NCBI RefSeq assembly: GCF_020886315.1
Contig: NZ_AP025226.1
Location: 2,816,001 to 2,880,000, forward strand
From: Saccharolobus caldissimus
Lineage (GTDB): Archaea > Thermoproteota > Thermoprotei_A > Sulfolobales > Sulfolobaceae
Length of the DNA stretch: 64,000 bases
Reading direction: 5' to 3'
The position numbers were made by a program, and so were the translations under genes. Positions 1 to 9,419 of this stretch are shown here, one piece after another; within the stretch, counting starts at the first letter, position 1; every line of letters begins with the position of its first letter. The notes under the pieces are model-generated. The model searched no databases, was not told the DNA's origin, and saw only the letters and a program-made list of their open reading frames with translations.

Positions 1-625
1 TAAAAGTAAATATAAAGTTAATTAGTATGAATCTTCTTATTTCAACATTGGAAATTATTGATCTCTTTATCGAATATCTTTTTCCCTCATAATTTACATC
101 TACATCTGATTTTTCGATAATATAAGCACTAAGTAAATATATTAAACCTGAAATAATGAAGAAGTACTTCATAAGTGCTAAATTATCCCCTACTATGAAC
201 CCTGTTATTAAAGTAGCTATTAATCCTCCTATTGAAGCGTAAAAATTATAATATGCTAAGGTCTTTCCTCTTTGTGTAGAACTTACTTTATCCAATATTA
301 ATAACCATCCAAAATTAGCTGCACCAAGAGCAGTAGTTATTATGATGTAAATGAAAACGAAATAGGAATTATATAAAGATGTTAAACCTATAAATATCCA
401 AAATAATCCTCCAATAAATGCACCTATAGATATTATCCTTTTAGCTCTAATTAGCATGTTAGCCAAAACGTATTGGATTACCCCTGGAAATACTGTGTTA
501 GCTGATGAAACTAAAGCTAGGAACACACCTGTTATACCATTTGAGGCAGTGAAAAATGCGACAAAGGGATTAACAAGACTTGTAGCCAAATTATTAAGTA
601 AAGCATAAGTTCTCAGCGGCTTCAA
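1..625 (-). CDS. MFS transporter, partial (runs off the left edge)
   Basis: N-terminal part of a major facilitator superfamily permease; about 208 residues are inside the window and the C-terminal half lies beyond base 1. It has about six strongly hydrophobic segments separated by short loops. A basic cytoplasmic loop (DKVSSTQRGKTLAYYN) lies between segments, as expected for the MFS motif-A region. The only suitable start is TTG at 625, because an in-frame TGA lies at 634-632. The next gene on the same strand begins far upstream, so this gene is probably transcribed alone. The substrate cannot be inferred. Membrane topology and loop pattern are seen; the family call rests on them and on general similarity. 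Confidence 0.7.
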   Translation of the reverse strand, partial: MKPLRTYALLNNLATSLVNPFVAFFTASNGITGVFLALVSSANTVFPGVIQYVLANMLIRAKRIISIGAFIGGLFWIFIGLTSLYNSYFVFIYIIITTALGAANFGWLLILDKVSSTQRGKTLAYYNFYASIGGLIATLITGFIVGDNLALMKYFFIISGLIYLLSAYIIEKSDVDVNYEGKRYSIKRSIISNVEIRRFILINFIFTF

Positions 626-705
626 TAAGGGTCATACAAAAAAGTTAAAAGTCAGAGATTTAAAATTATCTTATCTAAAAGTTGTCAGATTTATTTAAAA
701 ATTAA

Positions 706-2886
706 TCACGTTAAAAGATTTAAAATAAGTTCTGGTTTTACGGGCATTACGTAGATGTTTTTATTAATTGCATCTTCTATCGCATTAATTACTGTGGGAG
801 TTGCAGCTATGGTAGGTAACTCGCCTATTCCCTTAGAACCTATAGGAGTATCTGATTTTGCTAAGGCTAAGGATTTCCACTCAACCCTTATTCCCTCTAC
901 TGCTGTAGGTATAACATAATCTGAAAATGTAGATGTAATTAAATTACCTTCTTGAGAATAAATCGTCTCTTCATATAACGCTTGTGAAATTCCTTGGAGA
1001 ACCCCACCATGAACTTGTCCCTCAGCTAAAAGTGGATTTACTACTACTCCAACATCGTCAAACCCTTTGTAATCTAGTATCTTAACAATTCCAGTTTCCT
1101 TATCTACCTCAACTAACGCCATGTGCAAACCATAGGGCGAGGTATATAGATTCATTACATACGAATACTCCTCTTCTGGTAACATTCCCATATTTATTGA
1201 TTCCCTAGACGCCTCGGCTAAAGTCATACTTTTACCTGTTTGCTTATGAATGAATTTCCCATCTTGATATTCTATCTCATCTGGTTTCACTCCCAATTTT
1301 TCGCTTACTACTCTTAATAATTTCTCCTTTAATCTTCTAGACGCCTCATAAACTGCTGAACCTCCAACAGTGATACTTCTACTCCCTGCAGTTAAATCTC
1401 CATCAGCTATTAAATCAGTATCCCCCCATAACACATCTACTTGATTTATATCTACATCAAATATCTCAGCAGCTATTTGGGCAAATGCAGTGGCATCTCC
1501 TTGGCCATGAGGTGTAGTCCCAGTTATTACTTGTATTCTCCCATTAGACAATACCTTAACTTTTGCAGTTGAGTATGGCCCAAAAGATGCTATTTCACTT
1601 ACTATTGCAACTCCAACTCCAGCTAGTTTACCTTTAGTCCTTAATTCGTCTCTCTTTTTCAATAGCTCTAAATAGTATGGTTTTGCTATTTTTAACATCT
1701 CTCTATATTTACCGCTATCATACACAATACCTGTAGGAAGCTTATAATAATTAACCTCATTCATTATGTTCTTTTCCCTTATTTCATACTGGTCAATGCC
1801 TAACGCTCTAGCTCCTAAATTTAATATTCTCTCAATAAAGTAAGTAGCCTCAGGTCTTCCTGCACCTCTATACGCGGCTATAAATGTTTTATTTGTTGCT
1901 ACTCCTAGTACTTTTACCTTAAGAGCCTCAACGTTGTATCTACCTATTAACAAGCGTGCAGCTGTAGTTGCCATTCCAAAGGAATCTCTATTAATCTCTA
2001 TTATAGGAGCCCCTAAATCCATTATAAGTGTTCCCTCAATTCCTAAGAGTTTTCCTTCAGCATCAAATGCTGCTTTAAATTTTAATCGCATATCTCTACC
2101 GTGATTTGTCGACATCATATCTTCACTTCTTGTGTTAAACCACTTAACTGGCCTTCCAGTGACTACAGCTAAATATGCTACTATAAATTCCTCAGCGTAA
2201 TTAATTATTTTGCTACCAAAGGCTCCTCCAACATAAGGTTGAATAACCCTTATATCGTATACGCCATAATTCCCTAATATTTCTGCCAAAGATTTCTTTA
2301 AATCAAACGGTGTTTGTGTACTACTCCAAACGGTTAATCTTCTTCCATCAAAGTAAGCCACTGCACCTCTAGGTTCCATTGCACTTGGAATTACTCGTTG
2401 ATTAATTATCTCGCCTTCAATTATCTTATATGCTTTTTTAAAAACTGAGTCAGTATCGCCTACTGTTACCTCGTCTTCTAATACTATATTTGAGCTTAAG
2501 TCACTTTTAGCTTTATGAATGTTTTTTAAAGCATCATCAACATTAATTACTGCTGGTAATGGTTCATATTCTACTTCAACTTTTTCAGCTAAATCCTTAG
2601 CTTTATACTCGTCTTCAGCTAATATGACAGCTATAGGTTGTCCTTGATATATTGCCTCTTCTCTTGCTAAGCCTATTATGCTATTAGGCAAGTCCTTAGT
2701 AGTAAAACATAGAGAGTTTTCTGGACACTTAATGCTTTTTATTTTTGCATGCGCATACTGACTTCTAATGAATATAGCGTAAAGTGTACCTTTAAAGTCT
2801 ATATCATAGACAAATTTACCTTTCCCAGTTATAAGAGGTGGATCCTCTATTATTCTCTTAATCGGTTTACCTATTACTTTTGCCAT
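706..2886 (-). CDS. Xanthine dehydrogenase/aldehyde oxidoreductase family molybdopterin-binding subunit (orphan)
   Basis: Large catalytic subunit (726 aa) of a molybdenum hydroxylase, the family of xanthine dehydrogenase, CO dehydrogenase CoxL and the glyceraldehyde oxidoreductase of Sulfolobales. The N-terminal hammerhead domain begins near ITGKGKFVYDID. The cofactor-binding part includes GGAFGSK, the [11 protein letters not shown] loop and the conserved GIGE motif near the C-terminus, where Glu689 is the expected catalytic base. The AYRGAGR loop differs from the Cys-containing loop of true CO dehydrogenase. No FAD-binding medium subunit or [2Fe-2S] small subunit lies beside it, so it must use subunits encoded elsewhere or work as an orphan. 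ATG at 2886 is preceded by an AT-rich region. A second orphan homologue (683 aa) is at 54327. The substrate is unknown; a sugar-derived aldehyde is an inference from the neighbouring genes. Confidence 0.88.
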   Translation of the reverse strand: MAKVIGKPIKRIIEDPPLITGKGKFVYDIDFKGTLYAIFIRSQYAHAKIKSIKCPENSLCFTTKDLPNSIIGLAREEAIYQGQPIAVILAEDEYKAKDLAEKVEVEYEPLPAVINVDDALKNIHKAKSDLSSNIVLEDEVTVGDTDSVFKKAYKIIEGEIINQRVIPSAMEPRGAVAYFDGRRLTVWSSTQTPFDLKKSLAEILGNYGVYDIRVIQPYVGGAFGSKIINYAEEFIVAYLAVVTGRPVKWFNTRSEDMMSTNHGRDMRLKFKAAFDAEGKLLGIEGTLIMDLGAPIIEINRDSFGMATTAARLLIGRYNVEALKVKVLGVATNKTFIAAYRGAGRPEATYFIERILNLGARALGIDQYEIREKNIMNEVNYYKLPTGIVYDSGKYREMLKIAKPYYLELLKKRDELRTKGKLAGVGVAIVSEIASFGPYSTAKVKVLSNGRIQVITGTTPHGQGDATAFAQIAAEIFDVDINQVDVLWGDTDLIADGDLTAGSRSITVGGSAVYEASRRLKEKLLRVVSEKLGVKPDEIEYQDGKFIHKQTGKSMTLAEASRESINMGMLPEEEYSYVMNLYTSPYGLHMALVEVDKETGIVKILDYKGFDDVGVVVNPLLAEGQVHGGVLQGISQALYEETIYSQEGNLITSTFSDYVIPTAVEGIRVEWKSLALAKSDTPIGSKGIGELPTIAATPTVINAIEDAINKNIYVMPVKPELILNLLT

Positions 2887-3182
2887 GAGAGTAGTTTATA
2901 GTTTTTGTTTATAAACTTTATTTTGTGTATCAAGTATATTAATCATCTATCGGATTATAAATGAAAGAGTTAAAGATTTTAAACCGTAGAATTAGCTTTA
3001 AATGAAACTAAACATACTTATTTCCAATTCGTAATACTCTCCCTAAAATACTTAACAAGTTAAGATTAACTATTAATTTAAAGAGTTTCTACCTTATCTT
3101 TTGAAAGGAAAATTGATTTACGTTTACAGCTATTAAGGATTTTTTATGAAACAATTAAATTTTTCATTATTTTCAATTCTAT

Positions 3183-3266
3183 TAAAGGGTAGGGCCAGAG
3201 CTACCCCTTAATCTCCCCAAATTCCCCTAATTTAAAATCCCCACTGCTCTGGCCCTTTACCCATGC
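3183..3266 (-). ncRNA. Candidate small RNA: hairpin stem enclosing four G-runs (possible RNA G-quadruplex)
   Basis: In a 450-bp gene-free stretch, GGGCCAGAGC (3192-3201) and GCTCTGGCCC (3246-3255) form a perfect 10-bp inverted repeat. It is extended outward by GGGTA (3187-3191) and TACCC (3258-3262) with a two-base bulge. The enclosed 44 bases contain four CCCC runs at 3204-3207, 3215-3218, 3224-3227 and 3239-3242, so the minus strand carries four GGGG runs. A minus-strand TATA-like element at 3286-3295 predicts a start near 3266, immediately before the stem. The left arm can alternatively pair with CTACCCCTT (3201-3209), giving a second possible fold. No reading frame of note is present. A MITE-like relic with terminal inverted repeats is the alternative. 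Expression is an inference. Confidence 0.45.
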
Positions 3267-3336
3267 ATAAATATTGGGAAAAATACTTTAAATATTTTAC
3301 TTTCATCATACTAAGTAAAAAACCCATATTCTATAA

Positions 3337-4575
3337 TTATAGTATATAATTTGAGTTCCATTCACCTTTAGCTACCTTTGGTACGAAATCTTCAACTTGA
3401 TCTGGATTAAATTTAATTTTCTTTCCCATCTCAGCTGATAAATACGCATGCATCATTAATTGAACTATTAACAGACCGTCATACCAATTTTCATAGGGCA
3501 TTTTATGACTGAGAAAAGATTCAACCATATGCCTATCCTCTCCTTGATACCCATAAGTGACAGATTCATCTGGGATTACGGGCATCAATCCCTGATCAGC
3601 GTTTTGTTTCTCTACGAAAGCCTCAGTTGGTGGTAATTTAATATTTCTGCTAAAGAATGTAAACAATTCTGGTTGTAACGTATTTATATTAAGGCTATAT
3701 TCTGGTCCCAGAACCTCAACTGATAATCTCAGACCAGCTCCCACAAAATTCCAGGATGTTCTAGTTTCCGCCATTACTACATTTCCTAAATCGTCCTCAT
3801 ATGTAATAACTGTTAGCGCATAATCCTCAGCCTGTTCCTTTAAGAAGTCTACATTATATCTTTCTTTTAAATGCTTAGCGTATTCTATCTTATTCCACTT
3901 AAGTGTGGCTATTTCACCATAGACGAATTTAGGTTTTAATGAGGATTTATCCTTTGATGGGTCTGTTAAAAGGAATCTAGTTGTCTCCAAACTATGACAA
4001 GTCATATCTAATAATGCACCTCCACCAGATATTGTGGGTCTCCAAAACCAGCTGTTATGTGGACCAGAGTGTTCCTCAGCAGCTCTAGCCAGATAAGGTC
4101 TGCCGGAATTTTTAGCACCCATCTGCCAAACTACCTCTCTCCCCCTTACAACTGACGGCATAAATATTTGATTTTCCAAATATCCGTGTAATAAACCTGC
4201 TTTCTCTACGAGCCTTATCATCTCCTTAGCTTCTTTAACATTTCTTGCTAGAGGTTTTTCCACTGCAATTCCAATTAAGTTGCTTTTGCCTTGATTAACC
4301 TCCTCAACTATTAGTTTAGTGTATTCTAGATGAACGTTATTAGGAACGGTAAGCCATATTGCGTTAACTTCCTTATCACCGACTAATTTGCTTACGTCGT
4401 CATAAACCTTAGGCCTGCCTAAGCCCAGTTGATCAGATAACGCAGCAAACTCCTTAGCTGACTCAAGATTTCTAGAATATATAGCCTTAACTTCTACATT
4501 TCTTACCCCTACAAGACCTCTTAAGTGGAAACGTGCTGAAAAGCCGCTACCTATGAATGCAATACCTAGACTCAT
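3337..4575 (-). CDS. Gfo/Idh/MocA family NAD(P)-dependent oxidoreductase
   Basis: Cytoplasmic sugar or inositol dehydrogenase-type enzyme of 412 aa. The N-terminal Rossmann fold starts with IAFIGSGFSARFHLRG. The family EKP motif, which carries the catalytic lysine, appears as AVEKPLARN. The C-terminal part is the expected alpha/beta substrate domain. I place the start at ATG 4575 (MSLGIAFIG). An upstream ATG at 4650 would add 25 hydrophobic residues unlike the family and would overlap the upstream glycosidase by 25 bases. With the chosen start the glycosidase stop is 50 bases upstream, so the two genes are probably cotranscribed. The product may oxidise a sugar released by the glycosidases here; its exact substrate is unknown. 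Confidence 0.85.
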   Translation of the reverse strand: MSLGIAFIGSGFSARFHLRGLVGVRNVEVKAIYSRNLESAKEFAALSDQLGLGRPKVYDDVSKLVGDKEVNAIWLTVPNNVHLEYTKLIVEEVNQGKSNLIGIAVEKPLARNVKEAKEMIRLVEKAGLLHGYLENQIFMPSVVRGREVVWQMGAKNSGRPYLARAAEEHSGPHNSWFWRPTISGGGALLDMTCHSLETTRFLLTDPSKDKSSLKPKFVYGEIATLKWNKIEYAKHLKERYNVDFLKEQAEDYALTVITYEDDLGNVVMAETRTSWNFVGAGLRLSVEVLGPEYSLNINTLQPELFTFFSRNIKLPPTEAFVEKQNADQGLMPVIPDESVTYGYQGEDRHMVESFLSHKMPYENWYDGLLIVQLMMHAYLSAEMGKKIKFNPDQVEDFVPKVAKGEWNSNYIL

Positions 4576-4625
4576 AAATAATTCTTCTACTAAATCATTA
4601 ATAAAGTTTAGAGATAAAGGAAAAA

Positions 4626-6431
4626 TTACTTCTTTACATACATTAAGCAAGCAGATTTAGCTTTAACTATTATCTCGTCATCTTTTATACACTGATCAAT
4701 TTCTTCTTTTATTATAATGTCTTTAATCTTCATAGTAGCGTCTTCCCAGCTATGATTGATCACTCCCAGTAAATAATCATCTTCTCCTTCTAAGTACTGT
4801 ATTTCAACTCCTAGTTTTTCAGATGGATATCTTTGTTTAGTATTTGAAATTTTAGATAAATAATTATAGAATTTAATCCAAGATTCATTAATATTTTCAT
4901 TATTAGTTAACGTAAACTCTATCGGGATTGTAGATAGCACTGAATATCCTTTCCCTCTATTAGATATGAAAACAAAGCCCTTACCTAAGGAGTCTTCACC
5001 TATTACTTTTGCGTCTTTCTCTACAAAGGAATATGTATATAAATCTATCTTACCTATTTCTACTTCTTCCCCTAATAACCTTATTTTTTCTGGGACCCTA
5101 ACCCCTTTACTTCCAGCAGGACTATTAGGTATTACACCAAATATCTCCTCCCATAAATGCGTTGCCGATAAGTGGGTTAAGGAGTATGTGGAAAAGTATA
5201 AAACGGAACCATTTTCAACAGCCCTTAATAACTTTCTCCAAGTAGTAGTAAGTAGCCTAGTCGTTGAAGGAATTATTATCAGTTTATAATTCTCTATATT
5301 GCTATCTTCCTCTCTTACAAAAGTTACTTGAATGTTTGATAATCTAGCTAATGTAAATGATTGACTTAAGACCTTTGCGAAATCTAACCTCCTACTTTGT
5401 TCATTTACGAACTGAAAATTTTTATAAAACCATGCGGGAATTAGTATAGCAGCTTCTCTTTTAGCTACTCTGTATTTTGAAACATCTATTTCTTTAACCT
5501 TATTGCTGAAATCTTTAACAACTTCTGCAGCGGGCTTTATAGTGCCGTCCTTTCTCACTATTCCGAAGGTTAATTCGTGAGGTTCCCACATATAGGGCTC
5601 ATCATCCTCTCTAGGGAAATCTGAGAAACACCAAATTAAAGCTCCCTCAGCACCATATAATAAGGCTCCCCTTAATATTAATCCTATAAATCTCGCATGA
5701 GATTCCTCAGAATAAACTGCGGTGGGAAATCCAAACTCCTCCAAAATCACGGGTAATCCAGAGCTTCTATTATACTCCAATATCATGAAGTATTGCATTG
5801 AATGTCGAATAGGGTTCTGGTCGTATAGGTATATATGAGGAGAAGCGTAATCAACTATCCCTCTAACGTTTTCTGGCTTTAGAAATGTATGAGAAAAAGG
5901 GGAGACGTTATCTCCTACCGAAACCACGTGAGTGTTATCTATTTCCTTTACGGTTTTATATAATTCCTTTAACCATCTTAAGAAGATCTCTTCATTTTGA
6001 GGCAATCTAACTAACGAAATTTCATTTGTAAGTATCCATCCTAATACTGATCTATGATCTTTAAACTCTTTAATTATGTCAGTTATAAATTTTCTTGTAG
6101 GTTCAATTTTATCATATATTGAATTATCTTTGTCCCATGGAATTTTCCAATTCTTGCCACTCATATGTCCTACGATAAATGTTAACAATACTTTTATAGA
6201 ATATTTTTCTGCTATGTTAAGAAATTTATAGAGTTTTTGTTTACATTCTTCTGTGAAATTTCCTTTTTCATCTGAACAATCCTCATCTAGTATAAATGCC
6301 CTTATTACATTTATCCCTAAATCCCTCATCAATTTAAGGTCATTCTCAATCTCATTTAGGTTAAACTTACTCCACATTTTAATGTTAGATATTCTTGGCC
6401 AATAATTAACTCCTATTAAAAACCTCTTCAC
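4626..6431 (-). CDS. GH5/GH-A clan glycoside hydrolase (mannanase- or cellulase-like)
   Basis: A 601-aa retaining glycosidase with an N-terminal TIM barrel of the GH-A clan. Visible features are the beta-1 segment FLIGVNYWPR, the acid/base motif LTNEIS (Glu137), and the strand-7 nucleophile motif VILEEFGF (Glu232 is the likely nucleophile). The C-terminal third resembles a glutamine-amidotransferase-like or beta-sandwich accessory domain, as in other large GH-A proteins. There is no signal peptide, so it probably acts inside the cell on imported oligosaccharides. The start is GTG at 6431, 54 bases from the divergent alpha-mannosidase start. In Sulfolobales a homologue lies beside the GH38 alpha-mannosidase, which supports a role in mannose-containing glycans; beta-glucan is the alternative. 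Confidence 0.8.
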   Translation of the reverse strand: MKRFLIGVNYWPRISNIKMWSKFNLNEIENDLKLMRDLGINVIRAFILDEDCSDEKGNFTEECKQKLYKFLNIAEKYSIKVLLTFIVGHMSGKNWKIPWDKDNSIYDKIEPTRKFITDIIKEFKDHRSVLGWILTNEISLVRLPQNEEIFLRWLKELYKTVKEIDNTHVVSVGDNVSPFSHTFLKPENVRGIVDYASPHIYLYDQNPIRHSMQYFMILEYNRSSGLPVILEEFGFPTAVYSEESHARFIGLILRGALLYGAEGALIWCFSDFPREDDEPYMWEPHELTFGIVRKDGTIKPAAEVVKDFSNKVKEIDVSKYRVAKREAAILIPAWFYKNFQFVNEQSRRLDFAKVLSQSFTLARLSNIQVTFVREEDSNIENYKLIIIPSTTRLLTTTWRKLLRAVENGSVLYFSTYSLTHLSATHLWEEIFGVIPNSPAGSKGVRVPEKIRLLGEEVEIGKIDLYTYSFVEKDAKVIGEDSLGKGFVFISNRGKGYSVLSTIPIEFTLTNNENINESWIKFYNYLSKISNTKQRYPSEKLGVEIQYLEGEDDYLLGVINHSWEDATMKIKDIIIKEEIDQCIKDDEIIVKAKSACLMYVKK

Positions 6432-6485
6432 GCTAATTTAATTATATTATAAGTTTATAACCTTACATTAGATTTTTTAATTGCT
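6432..6485. promoter_or_regulatory. Divergent promoter between the two glycosidases
   Basis: Only 54 bases separate the GTG of the minus-strand glycosidase (6431) from the ATG of the alpha-mannosidase (6486). The region is almost pure AT. It contains AAGTTTATAACC (6449-6460), which sits about 28 bases before ATG 6486 and fits a leaderless plus-strand promoter. Read on the other strand, CTTATAATAT serves the glycosidase. The overlap means that one bound regulator could control both directions. Confidence 0.55.
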
Positions 6486-9419
6486 ATGAGGTCACTTAGT
6501 GAACTTGAGGCTAGGATTTCTTTGATTTTTGCTAACTCTTTCAGAAATTTAAGGCAATTAAAATGGAATTGGGATAATTATGGTAGGGCATTTTTAGACG
6601 TAGAGGGTAAAGGTAACTCATATCTAGTAATAATAGACCATAAAGGTAGTGGGCTAATTAAACTTGACGAAAAACCTTACTTTGAACTAGATAGGTACCA
6701 TGTAATTATACCAATACCGATAGGTTTCCATAGGGTATCAGTGGAGTTATCAAACTATATGGACTTTGGCGAGAAGATCGATCCAACTCCTGGCATACCA
6801 TTTTATGCGGATTTGGATTTTAACGCATATAAACTTTATATTTATGGATCTTCAATTATAGATTTAATAAGGGATAATAAGATAGATGATGAAGTGAAAG
6901 AAGATCTAGTTAACGCGTTAACAAAAGCATTAAAGGAAGCCTATTTTGAATCTGTTTCAAGGGAACAACTTTTTATCGCATCTAAATTATTAAGGGTAAG
7001 CTTAGATTTAAATAGAATGTATCAATCTATAGATGATTCATTATTTGGCATTTATATTGAAGATGAAAATAGGAGTAAATATGAGAAGGCGTTAAATACA
7101 TTAAAAGAAGAATTATCAAAACTTATATCGAAATACGGTAAAAGAGGAGAACTTGTAGGTGTAGGTCATGCACATATAGATACAGCTTGGCTTTGGCCTT
7201 TCGATGAGACTAGAAGAAAAGTATTAAGAACTTTTGCTACGATTTTAACTCTCTTAGATAAGTATAACTTTCACTTTATCCAGAGTGCCTCTATATATTA
7301 CGAATGGATAAAAAGTGATTCTCCAGAATTATTTGAGAAGATAAAGGAAAAAGTTAAAGAAGGTAAATGGGAGTTAGGTGCGCTTTATGTGGAATGTGAT
7401 ACTAATATGGTTTCTGGAGAGTCTCTAGCTAGACAATTACTTTATTCTCAGAGATTTTATTTAGAGAATTTTGGTAAATTAGCTGAAATTCTATGGTTAC
7501 CAGATACTTTCGGCTTTACTGCTTCATTACCGCAGATCGCTAAACTGGGTGGAGTAAGAGCTTTCGCTACACATAAAGTTTTCTGGAATGATACTAATAG
7601 ATTCCCTTACAATATATTTAAATGGATTGCTCCTAACGGAGATTATCTGGCATCAATAGCATTTGGTAATGGTAAAGGTGGATATAACTCAGATTTTACG
7701 GCATTAAGTGTATTAGAGCAGTGGAGAAATTGGACTCAAAAGGATCAACCTATGCTATACTCTTATGGTTACGGTGATGGTGGAGGAGGTCCAAATGAAG
7801 AGATGATACTTAGAGCTGAGGCAATAAATAACCTTCCGATATTGCCTAAAGTTAGTTTGGGAGGTACTTCTGAAATGTTAGATAAAATTACTCCAGTAGA
7901 GGAGTGGAGGGGCGAATTATATTTAGAGACTCATAGAGGCGTATTAACTTCTCACTCTAAAATGAAATTACTTAATAGGAGGGCTGAGTTATCCTTAAGA
8001 GAAGCCGAATTATGGTCTGCTTTAGCCGGTACCTATAATCGTGATTTATTTAAAAATTTATGGAAAATAGTTTTAAAGAATCAGTTTCACGACGTACTGC
8101 CAGGTTCGGCTATAAGGGAAGTTTACAGTGTAGCTTATCAAGAACTAGAAGATGTCATAAGACAAGCTAATGATATAGCTTACACAGCGATGCAGAAGCT
8201 TATAGGCAATGAAGGTGATAATTTATATATATTTAATTCTTTGCCTTGGGAAAGAGAAGGTTATATTTTCGTAGATAGGGAAATAGGGAGTCAAAAAACT
8301 GTTAACGGTTATGTAGTTAAAGTAAAAGTTCCCTCAATAGGATATGCTAAATTAGAGCCAATAGAAGTTAAGGATAAGGTTAGTATAAAGGAAATTGAAA
8401 ATGAATATATAATTGAAAATAAGTATTTTGTAATTAAGGTAGGTAAGGATGGTAGGCTTATTTCAATATTTGATAAGGAGGCTAATAGGGAAGTATTAAA
8501 GAGGCCAAGTAATGAAATAATAGCCTACGAGAATATTCCTGGCTGGGCTGATGCATGGGATATAGAAAAAGGCTACTTTGAGACTAACTTTAAGATGACT
8601 TCTATCGCTTCTGAAGTCGTAGATAGTGGTCCAATAATGGTATCTGTTAAATTCATTTATAAATTTAGGAAATCTGAAATTATACAGTTCTTAAGAGTAT
8701 TTGCGGATTCTAGGCGTATAGATTTCATTACAACCATAAGGATGAAAGATAGGGAATTATTATTAAAATCATGGTTCCATCTAGATTTAAACTCAGAGAA
8801 AGCAATTTCCGATATACCTTTCGGTGTAGTTGAAAGATTCATTTGGAATAATACGAGTTGGGAGAAGGCTAAATTCGAAGTTCCAGTACAAAAGTTTATA
8901 GATATATCAGAAGGGGACTACGGTGTAGCTTTACTTAATGACGGGAAATATGGCGTGTCAATTAATGGGACTTCAATAGGTTTGTCACTTACTAAAACAC
9001 CAATATTCCCAGACCCTTCAACAGATTTAGAAGAGGTTACTTTTACGTATTCACTTTATCCTCATTTAGGAGGTTTAAGAGAGGTAATAAAGGAAGCATA
9101 CGAACTTAATGTACCCTTAAGAATAGTTAAGGGTAATAGTAGTGAGGATAAGAAGAGCTTTATTAAGGTTGATAAGTTAATGTTAGAATCAGTAAAGATA
9201 AGTGAAGACGACGATAGTATAATATTAAGATTATATGAATATAATAATTCAAGAGGTGAGGCAGTAATAGAGTTACCATTTAATATAGAGAAGGCATTAA
9301 GCTTAGATCTTTTAGAATTAAATAATGTTCCTAGAGAGATAGTCGTTGAAGGAAATAGGGTTAAGGTAAAATACAAGAATAGAGACATATTAACCTTAAA
9401 GCTGAGGGTAAGCCGTTGA
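6486..9419 (+). CDS. Alpha-mannosidase, glycoside hydrolase family 38
   Basis: Zn-dependent retaining alpha-mannosidase (977 aa) that removes alpha-linked mannose from oligosaccharides or glycans. The N-terminal region precedes the GH38 catalytic domain. The metal-binding motif GHAHIDTAWLWP has His228, His230 and Asp232, and the nucleophile motif is LWLPDTFGFTASLP with Asp340. A typical middle three-helix domain (about 480-570) and C-terminal beta domains follow. No signal peptide is seen, so it is cytoplasmic. The length matches the characterised Sulfolobus enzyme of this family. It is the first gene of an overlapping operon: the downstream SDR starts at a TTG that overlaps its TGA. Substrates may come from imported mannans or from turnover of the organism's own mannose-containing N-glycans. 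Confidence 0.95.
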   Translation: MRSLSELEARISLIFANSFRNLRQLKWNWDNYGRAFLDVEGKGNSYLVIIDHKGSGLIKLDEKPYFELDRYHVIIPIPIGFHRVSVELSNYMDFGEKIDPTPGIPFYADLDFNAYKLYIYGSSIIDLIRDNKIDDEVKEDLVNALTKALKEAYFESVSREQLFIASKLLRVSLDLNRMYQSIDDSLFGIYIEDENRSKYEKALNTLKEELSKLISKYGKRGELVGVGHAHIDTAWLWPFDETRRKVLRTFATILTLLDKYNFHFIQSASIYYEWIKSDSPELFEKIKEKVKEGKWELGALYVECDTNMVSGESLARQLLYSQRFYLENFGKLAEILWLPDTFGFTASLPQIAKLGGVRAFATHKVFWNDTNRFPYNIFKWIAPNGDYLASIAFGNGKGGYNSDFTALSVLEQWRNWTQKDQPMLYSYGYGDGGGGPNEEMILRAEAINNLPILPKVSLGGTSEMLDKITPVEEWRGELYLETHRGVLTSHSKMKLLNRRAELSLREAELWSALAGTYNRDLFKNLWKIVLKNQFHDVLPGSAIREVYSVAYQELEDVIRQANDIAYTAMQKLIGNEGDNLYIFNSLPWEREGYIFVDREIGSQKTVNGYVVKVKVPSIGYAKLEPIEVKDKVSIKEIENEYIIENKYFVIKVGKDGRLISIFDKEANREVLKRPSNEIIAYENIPGWADAWDIEKGYFETNFKMTSIASEVVDSGPIMVSVKFIYKFRKSEIIQFLRVFADSRRIDFITTIRMKDRELLLKSWFHLDLNSEKAISDIPFGVVERFIWNNTSWEKAKFEVPVQKFIDISEGDYGVALLNDGKYGVSINGTSIGLSLTKTPIFPDPSTDLEEVTFTYSLYPHLGGLREVIKEAYELNVPLRIVKGNSSEDKKSFIKVDKLMLESVKISEDDDSIILRLYEYNNSRGEAVIELPFNIEKALSLDLLELNNVPREIVVEGNRVKVKYKNRDILTLKLRVSR

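Noticed and set aside
3183-3266. CRISPR-like repeat
   Set aside because: Only one inverted-repeat unit is present, with no regularly spaced direct repeats. No CRISPR array was seen anywhere in the window.
4966-5289. 107-codon plus-strand frame inside the GH5-like gene
   Set aside because: It is antisense to a gene with intact catalytic motifs and has no family features or promoter.
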